Shown here in pieces: positions 1 to 8,187 of a stretch of DNA of 32,840 nt. The stretch is from Bordetella parapertussis (GTDB taxonomy: Bacteria > Pseudomonadota > Gammaproteobacteria > Burkholderiales > SG8-41): assembly GCA_945864585.1 (NCBI GenBank), contig CAMBCF010000055.1, positions 1 through 32,840 of the forward strand, written 5' to 3'. Made by a program: the position numbers and the translations under genes. Positions within the stretch are counted from its first letter, which is position 1. The number at the start of each line of letters is the position of its first letter. The notes beneath the pieces are model-generated. The model searched no databases and had not been told where the DNA came from. It was given only the letters and a program-made list of their open reading frames with translations.

Positions 1-153
1 ATGTCCGACCAGATCATGGTGATGCAGGACGGTGAGATTGTTGAAATGAATGACGCTGATTCGATTTACGCTAACCCACAAAATAGTTATACAAAACAAA
101 TACTTATGTCAATGCCGCGAATAGACGCCAGAGTTCAGGGGCACGCTGCGTGA
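1..153 (+). CDS. ABC transporter ATP-binding protein, C-terminal 50 residues (gene starts before the window)
   Basis: Frame 1 is open from the first base to TGA at 151-153. The 50 residues read like the end of an oligopeptide/dipeptide importer ATPase, just after the H-loop: a stretch resembling 'DQIMVMQDGEIVE', then 'YANPQNSYTKQIL', the usual tail of OppD/DppF/YejF-like subunits. The ATG at position 1 is probably internal, because this segment normally follows about 200 residues holding Walker A, signature and Walker B. The stop overlaps the next start as TGATG, so the gene appears translationally coupled to the yejA-like gene. Since a full two-domain YejF lies downstream, this is a second ATPase gene in the locus. 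Codons at positions 40-125 are noticeably A/T-rich compared with the following genes. The family call is solid, the exact subunit type is not. Confidence 0.75.
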   Translation: MSDQIMVMQDGEIVEMNDADSIYANPQNSYTKQILMSMPRIDARVQGHAA

Positions 154-1949
154 TGATGCGCGCGTTACTCCCGTGCCTGTTTGTGGCGGCGCAGGTGCTG
201 GCAGGTGCTGCGCATGCGGCGCACGCCTATGCGCAATTCGGCGATATCAAATATCCGGCGGGGTTTGCGCATTTCGATTGGGTAAATCCGCAGGCGCCCA
301 AACGCGGCGAGATTTCACTGGTGGCGCCGACGCGCCTGACAAACTTCGACAAGTTCAACCCGTATACATTAAAGGGAGCGGCTGCCCCCGCTCTGGGTGC
401 GCTGGTGTTCGAGACGCTGATGACGGGTACTTACGATGAACCCAACACCGCCTATGGCCTGCTCGCCGAGGATATCGAAGTCGCGAGCGACCTGCTGTCG
501 GTAACGTTTCGCATCAACGCCCTGGCAAAGTTTCAGGATGGCACGCCGGTGACGGCGGCTGATGTCAAGCATACCTTTGATACGCTGATGAGCAAGGCCG
601 CCGCGCCGCAGTATCGCGTGATCTTTGGCGATGTGAAACAAGCGGTGGTGAGCGGTCCGCTGAGCGTGCGTTTTGATTTCAAACGCGCGAGTGCGGAATT
701 GCCGCTGCTGGTAGGCAGCTTGCCTGTATTCAGCAAGGCGTGGGGCGCAGGAAAACCGTTTACTGAAGTCATTGCCGACAAGCCGATTGCCAGCGGCCCC
801 TACAAGATAGGCCGCATGAATTTCGGGCGCGACATCACCTATGAGCGCGATCCTAATTATTGGGCGCGTGATTTGAACGTGCGCCGCGGCATGTTCAACT
901 TCGACCGCATCACCTTCAAAATCTACAGGGACAATACCGCACAGACCGAGGCGTTCAAGGCCGGCGAATTCGATTACGTGCAGGTTTTCTCGGCGCGCGA
1001 CTGGGCGCGAGCCTACACGGGCAAGAAGTTCGACAGCGGCGAGTTGATCCGTACGCATCTGAAATCCCGCAACGCAGGTGATTTTCAGGGCTATCTGATC
1101 AATACCCGGCGCGAAAAATTCAAGGATCCGCGCGTGCGCGAGGCGATTGCACTGGCGATGGATTACGAATGGATGAACCGGCAGTTGTTTTACAACTCCT
1201 ATGTGCGCATACGCGGCTTTTTTGTGGGCAGCGATTTCGAGGCCAAAGGGCTGCCCGGCGTGGATGAGTTGCCGATGCTGGAGCCGTTACGAGACAAACT
1301 GCCCGCAAAAGTATTTACCGAGCCGGTGCCGCAGCCGCCTTCAACCGCGACGCCCGGCAGCTTGCGTGATAATTTGCGCAAGGCCAAGGCGCTGCTGGAT
1401 GCAGCGGGGTGGACCTACCGTGACGACGCATTGCGCAATGCCAAAGGCGAGCCCTTTGTAATGGAGTATCTCGATGGCGGCTCGGGCGAACGGACATTTG
1501 CGCCCTATATGCAGGCGCTGGCAAAGCTGGGTATCGATGCGCGCTACCGGCGCGCGGATTTTGCGTTGATTCAAAAGCGCTGGGATGTGTTTGATTTTGA
1601 CCTGACGACCGTGCGCCTGCGCGGCTCGGAGGCGCCCGGCAGCGAGTTGCTCGACCGTTATGGTTCCCAATCCGCGGTGACGCAAGGTTCGAGCAACATG
1701 ATCGGTGTGCGCGACCCCGCTGTCGATCAGTTGCTGGACCTGGCGGTCGCATCCACCACGCGGGCAGAGTTGGTTGCGCGCCTGCGGGCGCTGGATCGCG
1801 TGCTGCGGCACGGTCACTATACTGTGCCGCAGTGGTATGCCGAGGGTTTTCGCGTGGCCTATCGCGCGGGTAAATTTGAGCAGCCGCCGGTAGCGCCGCA
1901 GTATTATCAGCCCGAAGACTGGGTGCTTAGAACCTGGTGGAGAAAGTAG
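153..1949 (+). CDS. yejA: Periplasmic peptide-binding protein of the Yej ABC importer
   Basis: The product is a 598-residue family-5 extracellular solute-binding protein, the YejA type that delivers short peptides (and microcin C in enteric bacteria) to YejBEF. An N-terminal signal peptide is visible at about residues 1-23, with a hydrophobic core and an Ala-rich cleavage region. Family features follow: 'FDKFNPYTLKG' near residue 70, 'FQDGTPVTAADV' near 130, 'ASGPYKIGRM' near 215 and a C-terminal 'YTVPQWYAEG'. The start is taken as ATG 153, inside the stop of the preceding ATPase gene (TGATG). A GTG at 150 would only add one residue. Length and gene order (A-B-E-F) match the known operon. The natural substrate here is unknown. 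I am confident of the family and fairly confident of the symbol. Confidence 0.9.
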   Translation: MMRALLPCLFVAAQVLAGAAHAAHAYAQFGDIKYPAGFAHFDWVNPQAPKRGEISLVAPTRLTNFDKFNPYTLKGAAAPALGALVFETLMTGTYDEPNTAYGLLAEDIEVASDLLSVTFRINALAKFQDGTPVTAADVKHTFDTLMSKAAAPQYRVIFGDVKQAVVSGPLSVRFDFKRASAELPLLVGSLPVFSKAWGAGKPFTEVIADKPIASGPYKIGRMNFGRDITYERDPNYWARDLNVRRGMFNFDRITFKIYRDNTAQTEAFKAGEFDYVQVFSARDWARAYTGKKFDSGELIRTHLKSRNAGDFQGYLINTRREKFKDPRVREAIALAMDYEWMNRQLFYNSYVRIRGFFVGSDFEAKGLPGVDELPMLEPLRDKLPAKVFTEPVPQPPSTATPGSLRDNLRKAKALLDAAGWTYRDDALRNAKGEPFVMEYLDGGSGERTFAPYMQALAKLGIDARYRRADFALIQKRWDVFDFDLTTVRLRGSEAPGSELLDRYGSQSAVTQGSSNMIGVRDPAVDQLLDLAVASTTRAELVARLRALDRVLRHGHYTVPQWYAEGFRVAYRAGKFEQPPVAPQYYQPEDWVLRTWWRK

Positions 1950-1954
1950 TAGCC

Positions 1955-2998
1955 ATGTGGGTTTATATCCTGAAGCGCTTGTTGCTGATGATTCCGACGC
2001 TGCTTGGCATACTGCTGATCACGTTCACCATCATCCAGTTCGTGCCCGGCGGGCCGGTGGAACAAATGATGTCGCAGTTGCAGGGGCGCGATGCGGGCGG
2101 CGAAGTCGGGGCAGCCCCCTCCGAGAGCAATTACCGTGGCCGGCAGGGTGTCGATGCGGCCAAGGTCGAGGAAATCAAAAAACTCTACGGTTTTGACAAG
2201 CCCGCGCACGAACGCTTTTTCCAGATGCTCGGGCAGTTTGCCCGCTTTGATCTGGGCAAGAGCTTTTTTCACAATAAAGATGTGTGGCAGTTGATCAAGG
2301 AAAAGCTGCCGGTGTCGATCACACTGGGGCTATGGACGTTTTTTCTGACCTACCTGATTTCCATCCCGCTGGGCATTGCCAAGGCGGTGCGCGCGGGCAC
2401 ACCCTTCGATACGGCGACGACCTTTGTCATTCTGCTGGGCTATGCGATACCCAGCTTTGTCCTGGGTGTGGTGTTGCTGGTGTATTTCGCGGGCGGCACG
2501 TTTGTGCAATGGTTTCCGCTGCGCGGCATTACCTCGACCCACTGGGCTGAGCTGAGCATGTGGGGCAAGGTAAGCGATTACCTGTGGCATATCACGCTGC
2601 CGGTGACTGCCATGGTATTGGGCGGGTTTGCGATCATTACCATTCTCACCAAGAATTCCATGCTCGAAGAAATCCGCAAGCAATACGTGCTGACCGCACG
2701 CGCCAAGGGATTGCCGGAATCAACGGTATTGTGGCGGCATGTGTTTCGCAATGCGTTAATACCGATAGCCACCGGTTTTCCGGCCGCGTTTCTGGGTGCA
2801 TTCTTTGCTGGCTCGCTGTTGATTGAGACGTTGTTTTCGCTGGATGGACTGGGGCTTCTGTCGTACGAGTCTGTAATCCGGCGTGATTATCCCGTGGTGT
2901 TCGCCAACCTGTTTGTGTTCACACTGATCGGGCTGGTCGCACATCTGCTGCGCGACCTGAGCTATCTGTGGGTGGACCCGCGCGTGAAGTTCGAATGA
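1955..2998 (+). CDS. yejB: Yej peptide importer permease B
   Basis: This 347-residue inner-membrane permease of the binding-protein-dependent type forms half of the channel with YejE. An N-terminal membrane helix starts right after the initiator ('MWVYILKRLLLMIP'), followed by a periplasmic stretch (about residues 35-105) and several hydrophobic helices. The cytoplasmic EAA loop that contacts the ATPase is visible around residues 250-270 ('YVLTARAKGLPES'). ATG 1955 is chosen because GGAG at 1939-1942 lies upstream and the membrane segment begins at once; a GTG at 1937 is possible but would overlap yejA. It lies five bases after yejA and overlaps yejE by four bases (ATGA). Confidence 0.92.
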   Translation: MWVYILKRLLLMIPTLLGILLITFTIIQFVPGGPVEQMMSQLQGRDAGGEVGAAPSESNYRGRQGVDAAKVEEIKKLYGFDKPAHERFFQMLGQFARFDLGKSFFHNKDVWQLIKEKLPVSITLGLWTFFLTYLISIPLGIAKAVRAGTPFDTATTFVILLGYAIPSFVLGVVLLVYFAGGTFVQWFPLRGITSTHWAELSMWGKVSDYLWHITLPVTAMVLGGFAIITILTKNSMLEEIRKQYVLTARAKGLPESTVLWRHVFRNALIPIATGFPAAFLGAFFAGSLLIETLFSLDGLGLLSYESVIRRDYPVVFANLFVFTLIGLVAHLLRDLSYLWVDPRVKFE

Positions 2999-4071
2999 TC
3001 GTGGCTGAAATCGCAACACTGCCACCTGCCAGGAAGGCTGAGAGTCCAACCCGGCGCGCCTGGCGGCGTTTTCGTAGCAACCGGCTGGGGTATCGCAGCC
3101 TGATGATTTTTCTGGTCATCTTCGCGGTGAGCCTGTGCGCTGAAGTGATCTCCAACGACCAGCCGCTGGTTGTTCGTTATGAGGGCAAATGGTATTTGCC
3201 ACTGCTGCAAACACTGCCCGAAACCACCTTTGGCGGAGATTTTCCGAGTCCCACCGATTACCTGGATCCGCTGATACGCAAAAACCTATCCGCGCCCGGC
3301 AACTTTGCGTTGTATCCGCCGAATCCGTATCACTACAAAACCATCAACTACTTCGCCAGGAACCCCAATCCTTCAGCGCCCGACCGCGACAACATACTCG
3401 GCACGGATGACAAGGGCCGTGACCTGTTTGCGCGTCTGCTTTACGGTTTTCGCATCTCGGTTTTTTTCGCGCTGATCGTGGCCGCGGTGTGTACGGTGCT
3501 GGGCGTGTTGTACGGCGCAATACAAGGGTATTTCGCGGGATGGATGGACATCGCAATGGAGCGCTTCAACGAAATCTGGGGCGCAATGCCCAAGTTGTAT
3601 CTGCTGATCATTTTGTCGGCGCTGTTTGCGCCCAGTTTTTCGTTGCTGGTGATTTTGCTGTCGCTGTTCGGATGGCTGGGGATCGCCGCCTACATGCGCG
3701 CGGAGTTTTTGAAGAACCGCACACTCGACTACGTGCGCGCAGCCAGGGCGCTGGGGCAAAGTGACCCGAAGATCATGTGGCGGCACATTTTGCCCAACAG
3801 TCTTACCCCGGTGGTGACGCTGATCCCGTTTGAAATGGCGGGTGCTATCGGCGCGTTGACCAGCCTGGATTTTCTGGGGCTGGGTGTGCCGCCCGGTACG
3901 CCCAGCCTCGGCGAGTTACTCAATCAGGGCAAGGAAAATCTTGACGCGTGGTGGATTTCCATTTCGACGTTCGGTGTGCTGGTGATCATGTTGCTGCTGT
4001 TGATTTTGATCGGCGATGCATTGCGCGATGCGCTGGATCCGCGCAAGGTGCTGGAAGGGGATCAGCAATGA
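2995..4071 (+). CDS. yejE: Yej peptide importer permease E
   Basis: This 358-residue permease is the partner of YejB. It has a basic N-terminal tail ('RRAWRRFRSNRLGYRS'), a first membrane helix at about residues 38-55, a long periplasmic loop, then the conserved 'LGTDDKGRDLFARLLYGFR' entry to the transport domain and further helices. The EAA loop is 'YVRAARALGQSDPKIMWRH' near residue 250. The start ATG at 2995 overlaps the yejB stop (ATGA), and the end overlaps yejF in the same way, so B, E and F are probably coupled and made in fixed ratio. The length is close to the enteric YejE. Confidence 0.92.
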   Translation: MIVAEIATLPPARKAESPTRRAWRRFRSNRLGYRSLMIFLVIFAVSLCAEVISNDQPLVVRYEGKWYLPLLQTLPETTFGGDFPSPTDYLDPLIRKNLSAPGNFALYPPNPYHYKTINYFARNPNPSAPDRDNILGTDDKGRDLFARLLYGFRISVFFALIVAAVCTVLGVLYGAIQGYFAGWMDIAMERFNEIWGAMPKLYLLIILSALFAPSFSLLVILLSLFGWLGIAAYMRAEFLKNRTLDYVRAARALGQSDPKIMWRHILPNSLTPVVTLIPFEMAGAIGALTSLDFLGLGVPPGTPSLGELLNQGKENLDAWWISISTFGVLVIMLLLLILIGDALRDALDPRKVLEGDQQ

Positions 4072-5651
4072 GCCTGCTGGAAGTACGCGATCTGAGCATC
4101 GAGTTTGGCGCGCGCCGTGTGGTGGATCGCGTGTCATTTACGCTGGATGCCGGCGAGAAACTGGCGCTGGTGGGCGAATCCGGTTCCGGTAAAACGGTTA
4201 CTGCGCTGTCCTTGCTGCGGTTGATCGATACCGCGCGCTTGTCCGGCGAAATTGTTTTTGACGGCAAGAACGTGTTGCAGATGCAGGCCGCAGCACTGCA
4301 AAGCATGCGCGGCCACGACATCGCGGTAATTTTTCAGGAGCCGATGACGGCGTTGAATCCCATCTACACCGTGGGCCTCCAGATCGCCGAGTCGCTGCAA
4401 CTGCACATGGGCATGAGCGGCGCTGAGGCGAGTGCGGGTGCGATTGCTGCGCTTGAGCGCGTGGGAATTACCGAGCCGGAAGTGCGTGCGCGCAGTTATC
4501 CGCATCAGCTGTCCGGCGGGCAGCGTCAGCGTGCAATGATCGCGATAGCGCTCGCGTGTAAACCCCGTTTGTTAATCGCGGATGAGCCGACCACTGCGCT
4601 GGATGTGACGATTCGACTACAAATTCTTGATTTAATTGATAAATTACGCTCTGAATCCGGTCTGGCTTTGCTGCTGATCACGCATGATCTGAATCTGGTG
4701 AAGCGTTATTCCGATCGCGTGGCAGTGATGGAGCGCGGGGTAATTGTGGAGCAGGGACGCACCGATGATGTGACGCAACGCCCCCAACATGCCTACACGC
4801 AAAAACTAATCAACAGCCGCCCGCAACGCAGGGTTTCGCCGCCGGGTGCAGGCTGCGTGGTTTCCGCGAAAAACGTGCAGGTGGATTATCCGCAACATCT
4901 GCCGGGGATTAAGGGCTGGTTCAAAAAAGGGAAATCCACCGCGGTGCGCGCGGTGGATTTTGAACTGGCGCCGGGCGAAACGCTGGGTGTGATCGGCGAA
5001 TCCGGTTCGGGCAAAACCACGCTGGCGCTGGCGGTGCTGAATCTGGTGGCCGCGCAAGGCGACATACACATCGGCGGGGTGCCGTGGCTGGGCGCGGATG
5101 CCGATGCCCGCCGCGCGCTGCGCCGCAAGATACAGGTAGTGTTTCAGGATCCGCTGTCATCGTTGTCGCCACGCCTGACGGTGGAGGCCATTATCGGCGA
5201 AGGCCTCGAAATCCATGAGCCCGATTTAACCGAAGCGCAGCGCCGCGTAAGGGTGATACAGTCTTTGCAGGACGTGGGCTTAAGCGAAAACGGTGAGATC
5301 GAGCCGCTGTTGCAGCGTTATCCGCATGAGTTCTCCGGCGGACAACGCCAGCGTATTGCCATCGCGCGCGCGCTGATCGTCAAACCGCAGGTGGTGGTGC
5401 TGGATGAACCCACTAGCGCGCTGGATGTGACGATACAAAAGCAGGTGCTGGAACTTTTAGGCGAACTGCAACTTAAGTACAGCCTGAGCTACATCCTGGT
5501 GACGCACGACATCGACGTGGTGCGCGCGATGGCACACCGCATCCTGGTGATGAAAGACAGCGAGATTATCGAAAGCGGCACTATCGAAAACGTGTTCAAT
5601 AACACGCAGTCGGAATATACACGCACGTTGATGCAGGCAAGTTTGGGGTGA
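4068..5651 (+). CDS. yejF: Yej peptide importer ATPase, two ABC domains in one chain
   Basis: This 527-residue protein drives transport through YejB/YejE. Both nucleotide-binding domains are complete. Domain 1 has Walker A GESGSGKT (36-43), signature LSGGQ (148-152), Walker B ending in ADEP (171-174) and switch His206. Domain 2 has Walker A (310-317), signature FSGGQ (422-426), Walker B ending in LDEP (445-448) and His480. Each domain carries the peptide-importer tail ('AYTQKLI' and 'EYTRTLM'). Its length is near that of the enteric YejF. The start ATG 4068 overlaps yejE (ATGA). It ends the operon; remnants of unrelated genes follow at once and no terminator hairpin with a T-run was seen. Confidence 0.94.
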   Translation: MSLLEVRDLSIEFGARRVVDRVSFTLDAGEKLALVGESGSGKTVTALSLLRLIDTARLSGEIVFDGKNVLQMQAAALQSMRGHDIAVIFQEPMTALNPIYTVGLQIAESLQLHMGMSGAEASAGAIAALERVGITEPEVRARSYPHQLSGGQRQRAMIAIALACKPRLLIADEPTTALDVTIRLQILDLIDKLRSESGLALLLITHDLNLVKRYSDRVAVMERGVIVEQGRTDDVTQRPQHAYTQKLINSRPQRRVSPPGAGCVVSAKNVQVDYPQHLPGIKGWFKKGKSTAVRAVDFELAPGETLGVIGESGSGKTTLALAVLNLVAAQGDIHIGGVPWLGADADARRALRRKIQVVFQDPLSSLSPRLTVEAIIGEGLEIHEPDLTEAQRRVRVIQSLQDVGLSENGEIEPLLQRYPHEFSGGQRQRIAIARALIVKPQVVVLDEPTSALDVTIQKQVLELLGELQLKYSLSYILVTHDIDVVRAMAHRILVMKDSEIIESGTIENVFNNTQSEYTRTLMQASLG

Positions 5652-5965
5652 ATCGTTGGCGTTACGCATGGGGGGAGAAGAGGGGCGCTATTGCCTTCTT
5701 TTTCCTGTACCCTGTGCCAGGAAGTTTGCAGGGTGCGGTAACCGTTAACGGCGTGGCGGCGACCCTGAAGACCCTGGTACGCGTGGGGGATACGGTTGTA
5801 ACGGGCAAGAACAGCGAAGTGGTGTTCGTGGTGGGCGGTCACTCGATGATACTGAGCGAGGATAGCCGGCTTGTCCTCGAGGGGGCAAAAAAGGCGACCA
5901 CGACGGTTACCGGCCTGCGTTTGACCAGTGGCAAGCTGCTGACCACGTCGAGTAACGCGCAAACA
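5648..5965 (+). pseudogene. FecR-domain protein remnant, both ends lost
   Basis: The frame carries a recognisable FecR-like segment: 'GSLQGAVTVNG', 'RVGDTVVTGKNSEVVFVVGG' and 'TGLRLTSGKLL', typical of secreted FecR-domain proteins in which a beta-rich domain follows a signal peptide. No normal signal peptide precedes it; the frame runs back to a GTG overlapping the yejF stop through an unconvincing sequence. Similarity stops near 5965, where an in-frame but unrelated tail begins and a transposase fragment starts in another frame. In intact relatives the FecR domain continues with an 'ATIGIRG'-type stretch that is missing here. I read it as a gene fragment left by deletion and IS insertion. 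The similarity is recalled, not searched. Confidence 0.6.
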
Positions 5966-6351
5966 CGGTTGAGCAAAAGGCCCGGCTCAAAACGCAGCGC
6001 GCTGGTGAGTTGTTGCAGGCCCTACAGCCGCGACTTGAAGACGCGGGCGTTGCTGACAGCGACGCGCCCGTGCGCCAGTGTCACCGGTATTTGAGTCAGC
6101 GACTCGACCAACTCCACTACCAAAGTACAATTGAGCGGGATTTGCCGATTGGATCAGGCGAAATTGAAAGCGCGCACCGCTACATCGTCCAACAACGCTT
6201 AAAACGACCGGGAGCCTGGTGGCGTGCGACCAATGCCGAACACATGCAGGCCTTACGACTGAATCGAGCAAACCGGCAGTGGTATGCGTATTGGGCAGAC
6301 GATTTGAAGCAGGCCGCTTGAGCAACTTCAGACATCAGTTTGAATCGCACC
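5966..6351 (+). mobile_element. Insertion-sequence remnant (3' end only)
   Basis: This stretch holds the last third of a DDE transposase gene and about 30 bases beyond its stop. It interrupts a FecR-domain gene on the left and a secreted-protein gene on the right. The left end of the element and the first two-thirds of the transposase are absent, so it cannot move by itself. The limits are estimated from where the similarities of the flanking remnants stop. No target-site duplication could be identified because the left end is gone. Confidence 0.6.
5968..6321 (+). pseudogene. Transposase C-terminal fragment (ISKra4-like)
   Basis: About 117 residues are open in this frame, which starts after a TAA at 5953-5955. 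The motif 'LPIGSGEIESAHRYIVQ' is the region of the catalytic glutamate in DDE transposases of the ISKra4-like type, and 'RLKRPGAWWR' and 'ALRLNRAN' continue the pattern. The domains with the first two catalytic aspartates are missing. No plausible start with a ribosome site exists; TTG at 6010 is only the first usable triplet. The family name is from memory of the C-terminal motif and may be a neighbouring group. Confidence 0.65.
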
Positions 6352-6510
6352 CACGCCTATACACAGGGCTGTGCCACCGCATTCCGCGTAAGCATGCGCG
6401 GAGAACAGTAGTCCGCATAGCAGCAAGATGAGCAGGCGCAGCACATACTTGATTGCCGCAACCATAGAGCCGGAAATACAACGAGCAGAGGAACAAAAGG
6501 CGATTTTCAT
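6328..6510 (-). pseudogene. 5' remnant of a secreted-protein gene cut by the IS end
   Basis: This 60-codon frame begins with a charged tail and a clear signal peptide: from the internal ATG at 6465, 'YVLRLLILLLCGLLFSAHAYA' ends in an AYA-type cleavage site. The mature part starts 'ECGGTALCIGVG', which resembles the first residues of Cys-containing secreted proteins (choice-of-anchor/ASPM-like) common in betaproteobacteria, normally hundreds of residues long. After about 14 mature residues the frame enters the IS end and stops. It follows mltD by 32 bases on the same strand. As it stands it would give only a short exported peptide. The parental family is a guess; the truncation is a reasonable inference. 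Confidence 0.5.
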
Positions 6511-6542
6511 GCCATACCTACAAAAATGGCCATCTCGACGAA

Positions 6543-8042
6543 CTACTGATTGCGAACCGTCACCACCGGCTTGACGTAAGCCACTGTGCGTGCGACGGGC
6601 TTTGACGCCGCCACGGGTCGGCGCACCGGCGCGCGCGCAGTCACGCGCTGCACGGGTGCGGCCACGGTGCGGCGCACAGCGACACGGTTGTAGACCGGGC
6701 GCATAACTGCCGCGATGCTGGCAAGGGGAATATCCGCCAGCACTGGATGCAGATCGTCGCGATTGGGCACCATCAGGGTTTGGCCGGTGGTGATGTGGCG
6801 GCGGCCGCCGATGCCGTTTAGATTGTTGAGTTCGGCCACCGAAATGCTGTATTTCGCGGCTATGGTTTCCACGCGCTCGCCGGCGTTTACCCGGTGCGTT
6901 TTCATCGATACCAGCGGCTTGTCTGAATATTGCTCCATGTTGGTCATGAACGCTGATACTTTGTGCATGGGCAGCACAATCGTTTCGGCGCTGTCGGCGT
7001 TGATCACTGGTTTGTTGTGCGCCGGATTGAGAAATTTGAATTCGTCGAGCGACATGCCGGCGAAGCGTGCAGCCAGCGTAACGTCGATGTGACGGCGCAC
7101 GGTAATCACTTCGAAATACGGCTCATTGGGCACATGCGCCAGCGTCAAGCCGAAGCGTGCCGGATTGGCGATTATGTTTTTAACCGCCATCAGCTTGGGC
7201 ACATAGTTGCGCGTCTCGGCGGGCATATTGGCAGCGGCGATTCCGGCGTAATCGGTAGGCAGCCCGCGCGCCTGATTGCGCTCTATCGCGCGTTGCACCG
7301 CGCCTTCGCCCCAGTTGTAAGCGGCGAGGGCCAGTTCCCAATCATTGAACATGCGATGCAGCGTTTGCAGGTAGTCGAGTGCTGCGCCGGTGGCGGCAAT
7401 CACGTCGCGGCGGCCGTCGTACCACCAGTTTTGCTTGAGTCCGTAGGTCTTGCCGGTGGAGGGTATGAACTGCCAGATGCCGGAAGCGTGTGCACTGGAA
7501 TAGGCCACCGGGTTGTAGGCCGATTCGATCATCGGCAGCAGCGCGATTTCCAGCGGCATACCGCGGCGCTCGACTTCGTTGGCGATGTGATACAGGAAGT
7601 GGCCACTGTTATTGATCATCTGCGCGAAATATTCGGGGCGGCTGGAATAATACTTTTCCCAATCGTTGACCAGTGCGTGGTGCGCGGAATTCATCTGGAA
7701 GCCGTCGCGCACGCGCTGCCAGACATCGCGCGGGGCGGCAGCCGCTGCAACCGCAGGCGTGGCGGCACGGGGCGCAGCAGCACGGCGCGGCGCCACGGCG
7801 CGGAGGGCAGGTACTTCTGAAGCCGGTTCTACTGCCGTTGCCGGCATGATCGCTTCCGCCAGCAAAGTGGGTTCGGCGGCCATCGGCGCCATTGCGTTGT
7901 CTATCGTAGGCGCCGGCCAATCGGCGGCAGTGGTCCCGGTAGCGTTTAGTCCAGCGGTGTAAGTGCCTCCCGTTTGAGCGCAACCAGCGGTGAAGAGAGC
8001 TACAACCAGCAACCACTGAGTGTTACGCACGGGTCGTATCAT
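6543..8042 (-). CDS. mltD: Membrane-bound lytic murein transglycosylase D
   Basis: This 499-residue lipoprotein enzyme cleaves peptidoglycan glycan strands, leaving 1,6-anhydro ends. The N-terminus has a lipoprotein signal ending 'FTAGC' with Cys21 as lipid site, then an Ala/Pro-rich linker (about 35-105). The GH23 catalytic domain follows: Glu173 in 'LPMIESAYNP', 'SSAHASGIWQFIPSTGKTYGL' shortened here as the conserved G-I-W-Q-F-I-P motif at 188-194, and 'LALAAYNWGEGAV' (237-249). One LysM peptidoglycan-binding repeat lies at about 382-426. The last 55 residues are Arg/Val/Pro-rich. ATG 8042 is preferred to GTG 8045 because GGAGG at 8050-8054 sits seven bases upstream. A strong sigma-70 promoter lies at 8073-8101. 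Confidence 0.93.
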   Translation of the reverse strand: MIRPVRNTQWLLVVALFTAGCAQTGGTYTAGLNATGTTAADWPAPTIDNAMAPMAAEPTLLAEAIMPATAVEPASEVPALRAVAPRRAAAPRAATPAVAAAAAPRDVWQRVRDGFQMNSAHHALVNDWEKYYSSRPEYFAQMINNSGHFLYHIANEVERRGMPLEIALLPMIESAYNPVAYSSAHASGIWQFIPSTGKTYGLKQNWWYDGRRDVIAATGAALDYLQTLHRMFNDWELALAAYNWGEGAVQRAIERNQARGLPTDYAGIAAANMPAETRNYVPKLMAVKNIIANPARFGLTLAHVPNEPYFEVITVRRHIDVTLAARFAGMSLDEFKFLNPAHNKPVINADSAETIVLPMHKVSAFMTNMEQYSDKPLVSMKTHRVNAGERVETIAAKYSISVAELNNLNGIGGRRHITTGQTLMVPNRDDLHPVLADIPLASIAAVMRPVYNRVAVRRTVAAPVQRVTARAPVRRPVAASKPVARTVAYVKPVVTVRNQ

Positions 8043-8072
8043 CACCGTTCCTCCGCTCCAATTGACTGCCGC

Positions 8073-8101
8073 ATAGTAGCGCGGGAGCGCTGCGGCGTCA
8101 A
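8073..8101 (-). promoter_or_regulatory. Sigma-70 promoter of mltD
   Basis: On the minus strand, TTGACG (8096-8101) and TACTAT (8073-8078) are separated by exactly 17 bases. Predicted transcription start is near 8066, giving a short leader of about 24 bases that contains the GGAGG ribosome site at 8050-8054. Both boxes match consensus in five of six positions. Position and strand agree with mltD. Confidence 0.75.
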
Positions 8102-8187
8102 GTTAAATAATCATTTAAAATCAGATACTTACAATGATATTTTAATCCATAATTCCGCAGGCCGATGATTTGAATTAAACTCGGCGC

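Noticed and set aside
5648-6094. Single 148-residue protein spanning the FecR fragment and its tail
   Set aside because: Similarity ends near 5965 and the tail overlaps the transposase fragment in another frame.
6963-7820. 285-codon open frame on the plus strand
   Set aside because: Antisense to mltD, whose catalytic and LysM motifs are clear.
8100-8187. Promoter for the methyltransferase gene in the A/T-rich spacer
   Set aside because: No -35/-10 pair with proper spacing could be fixed on the plus strand.
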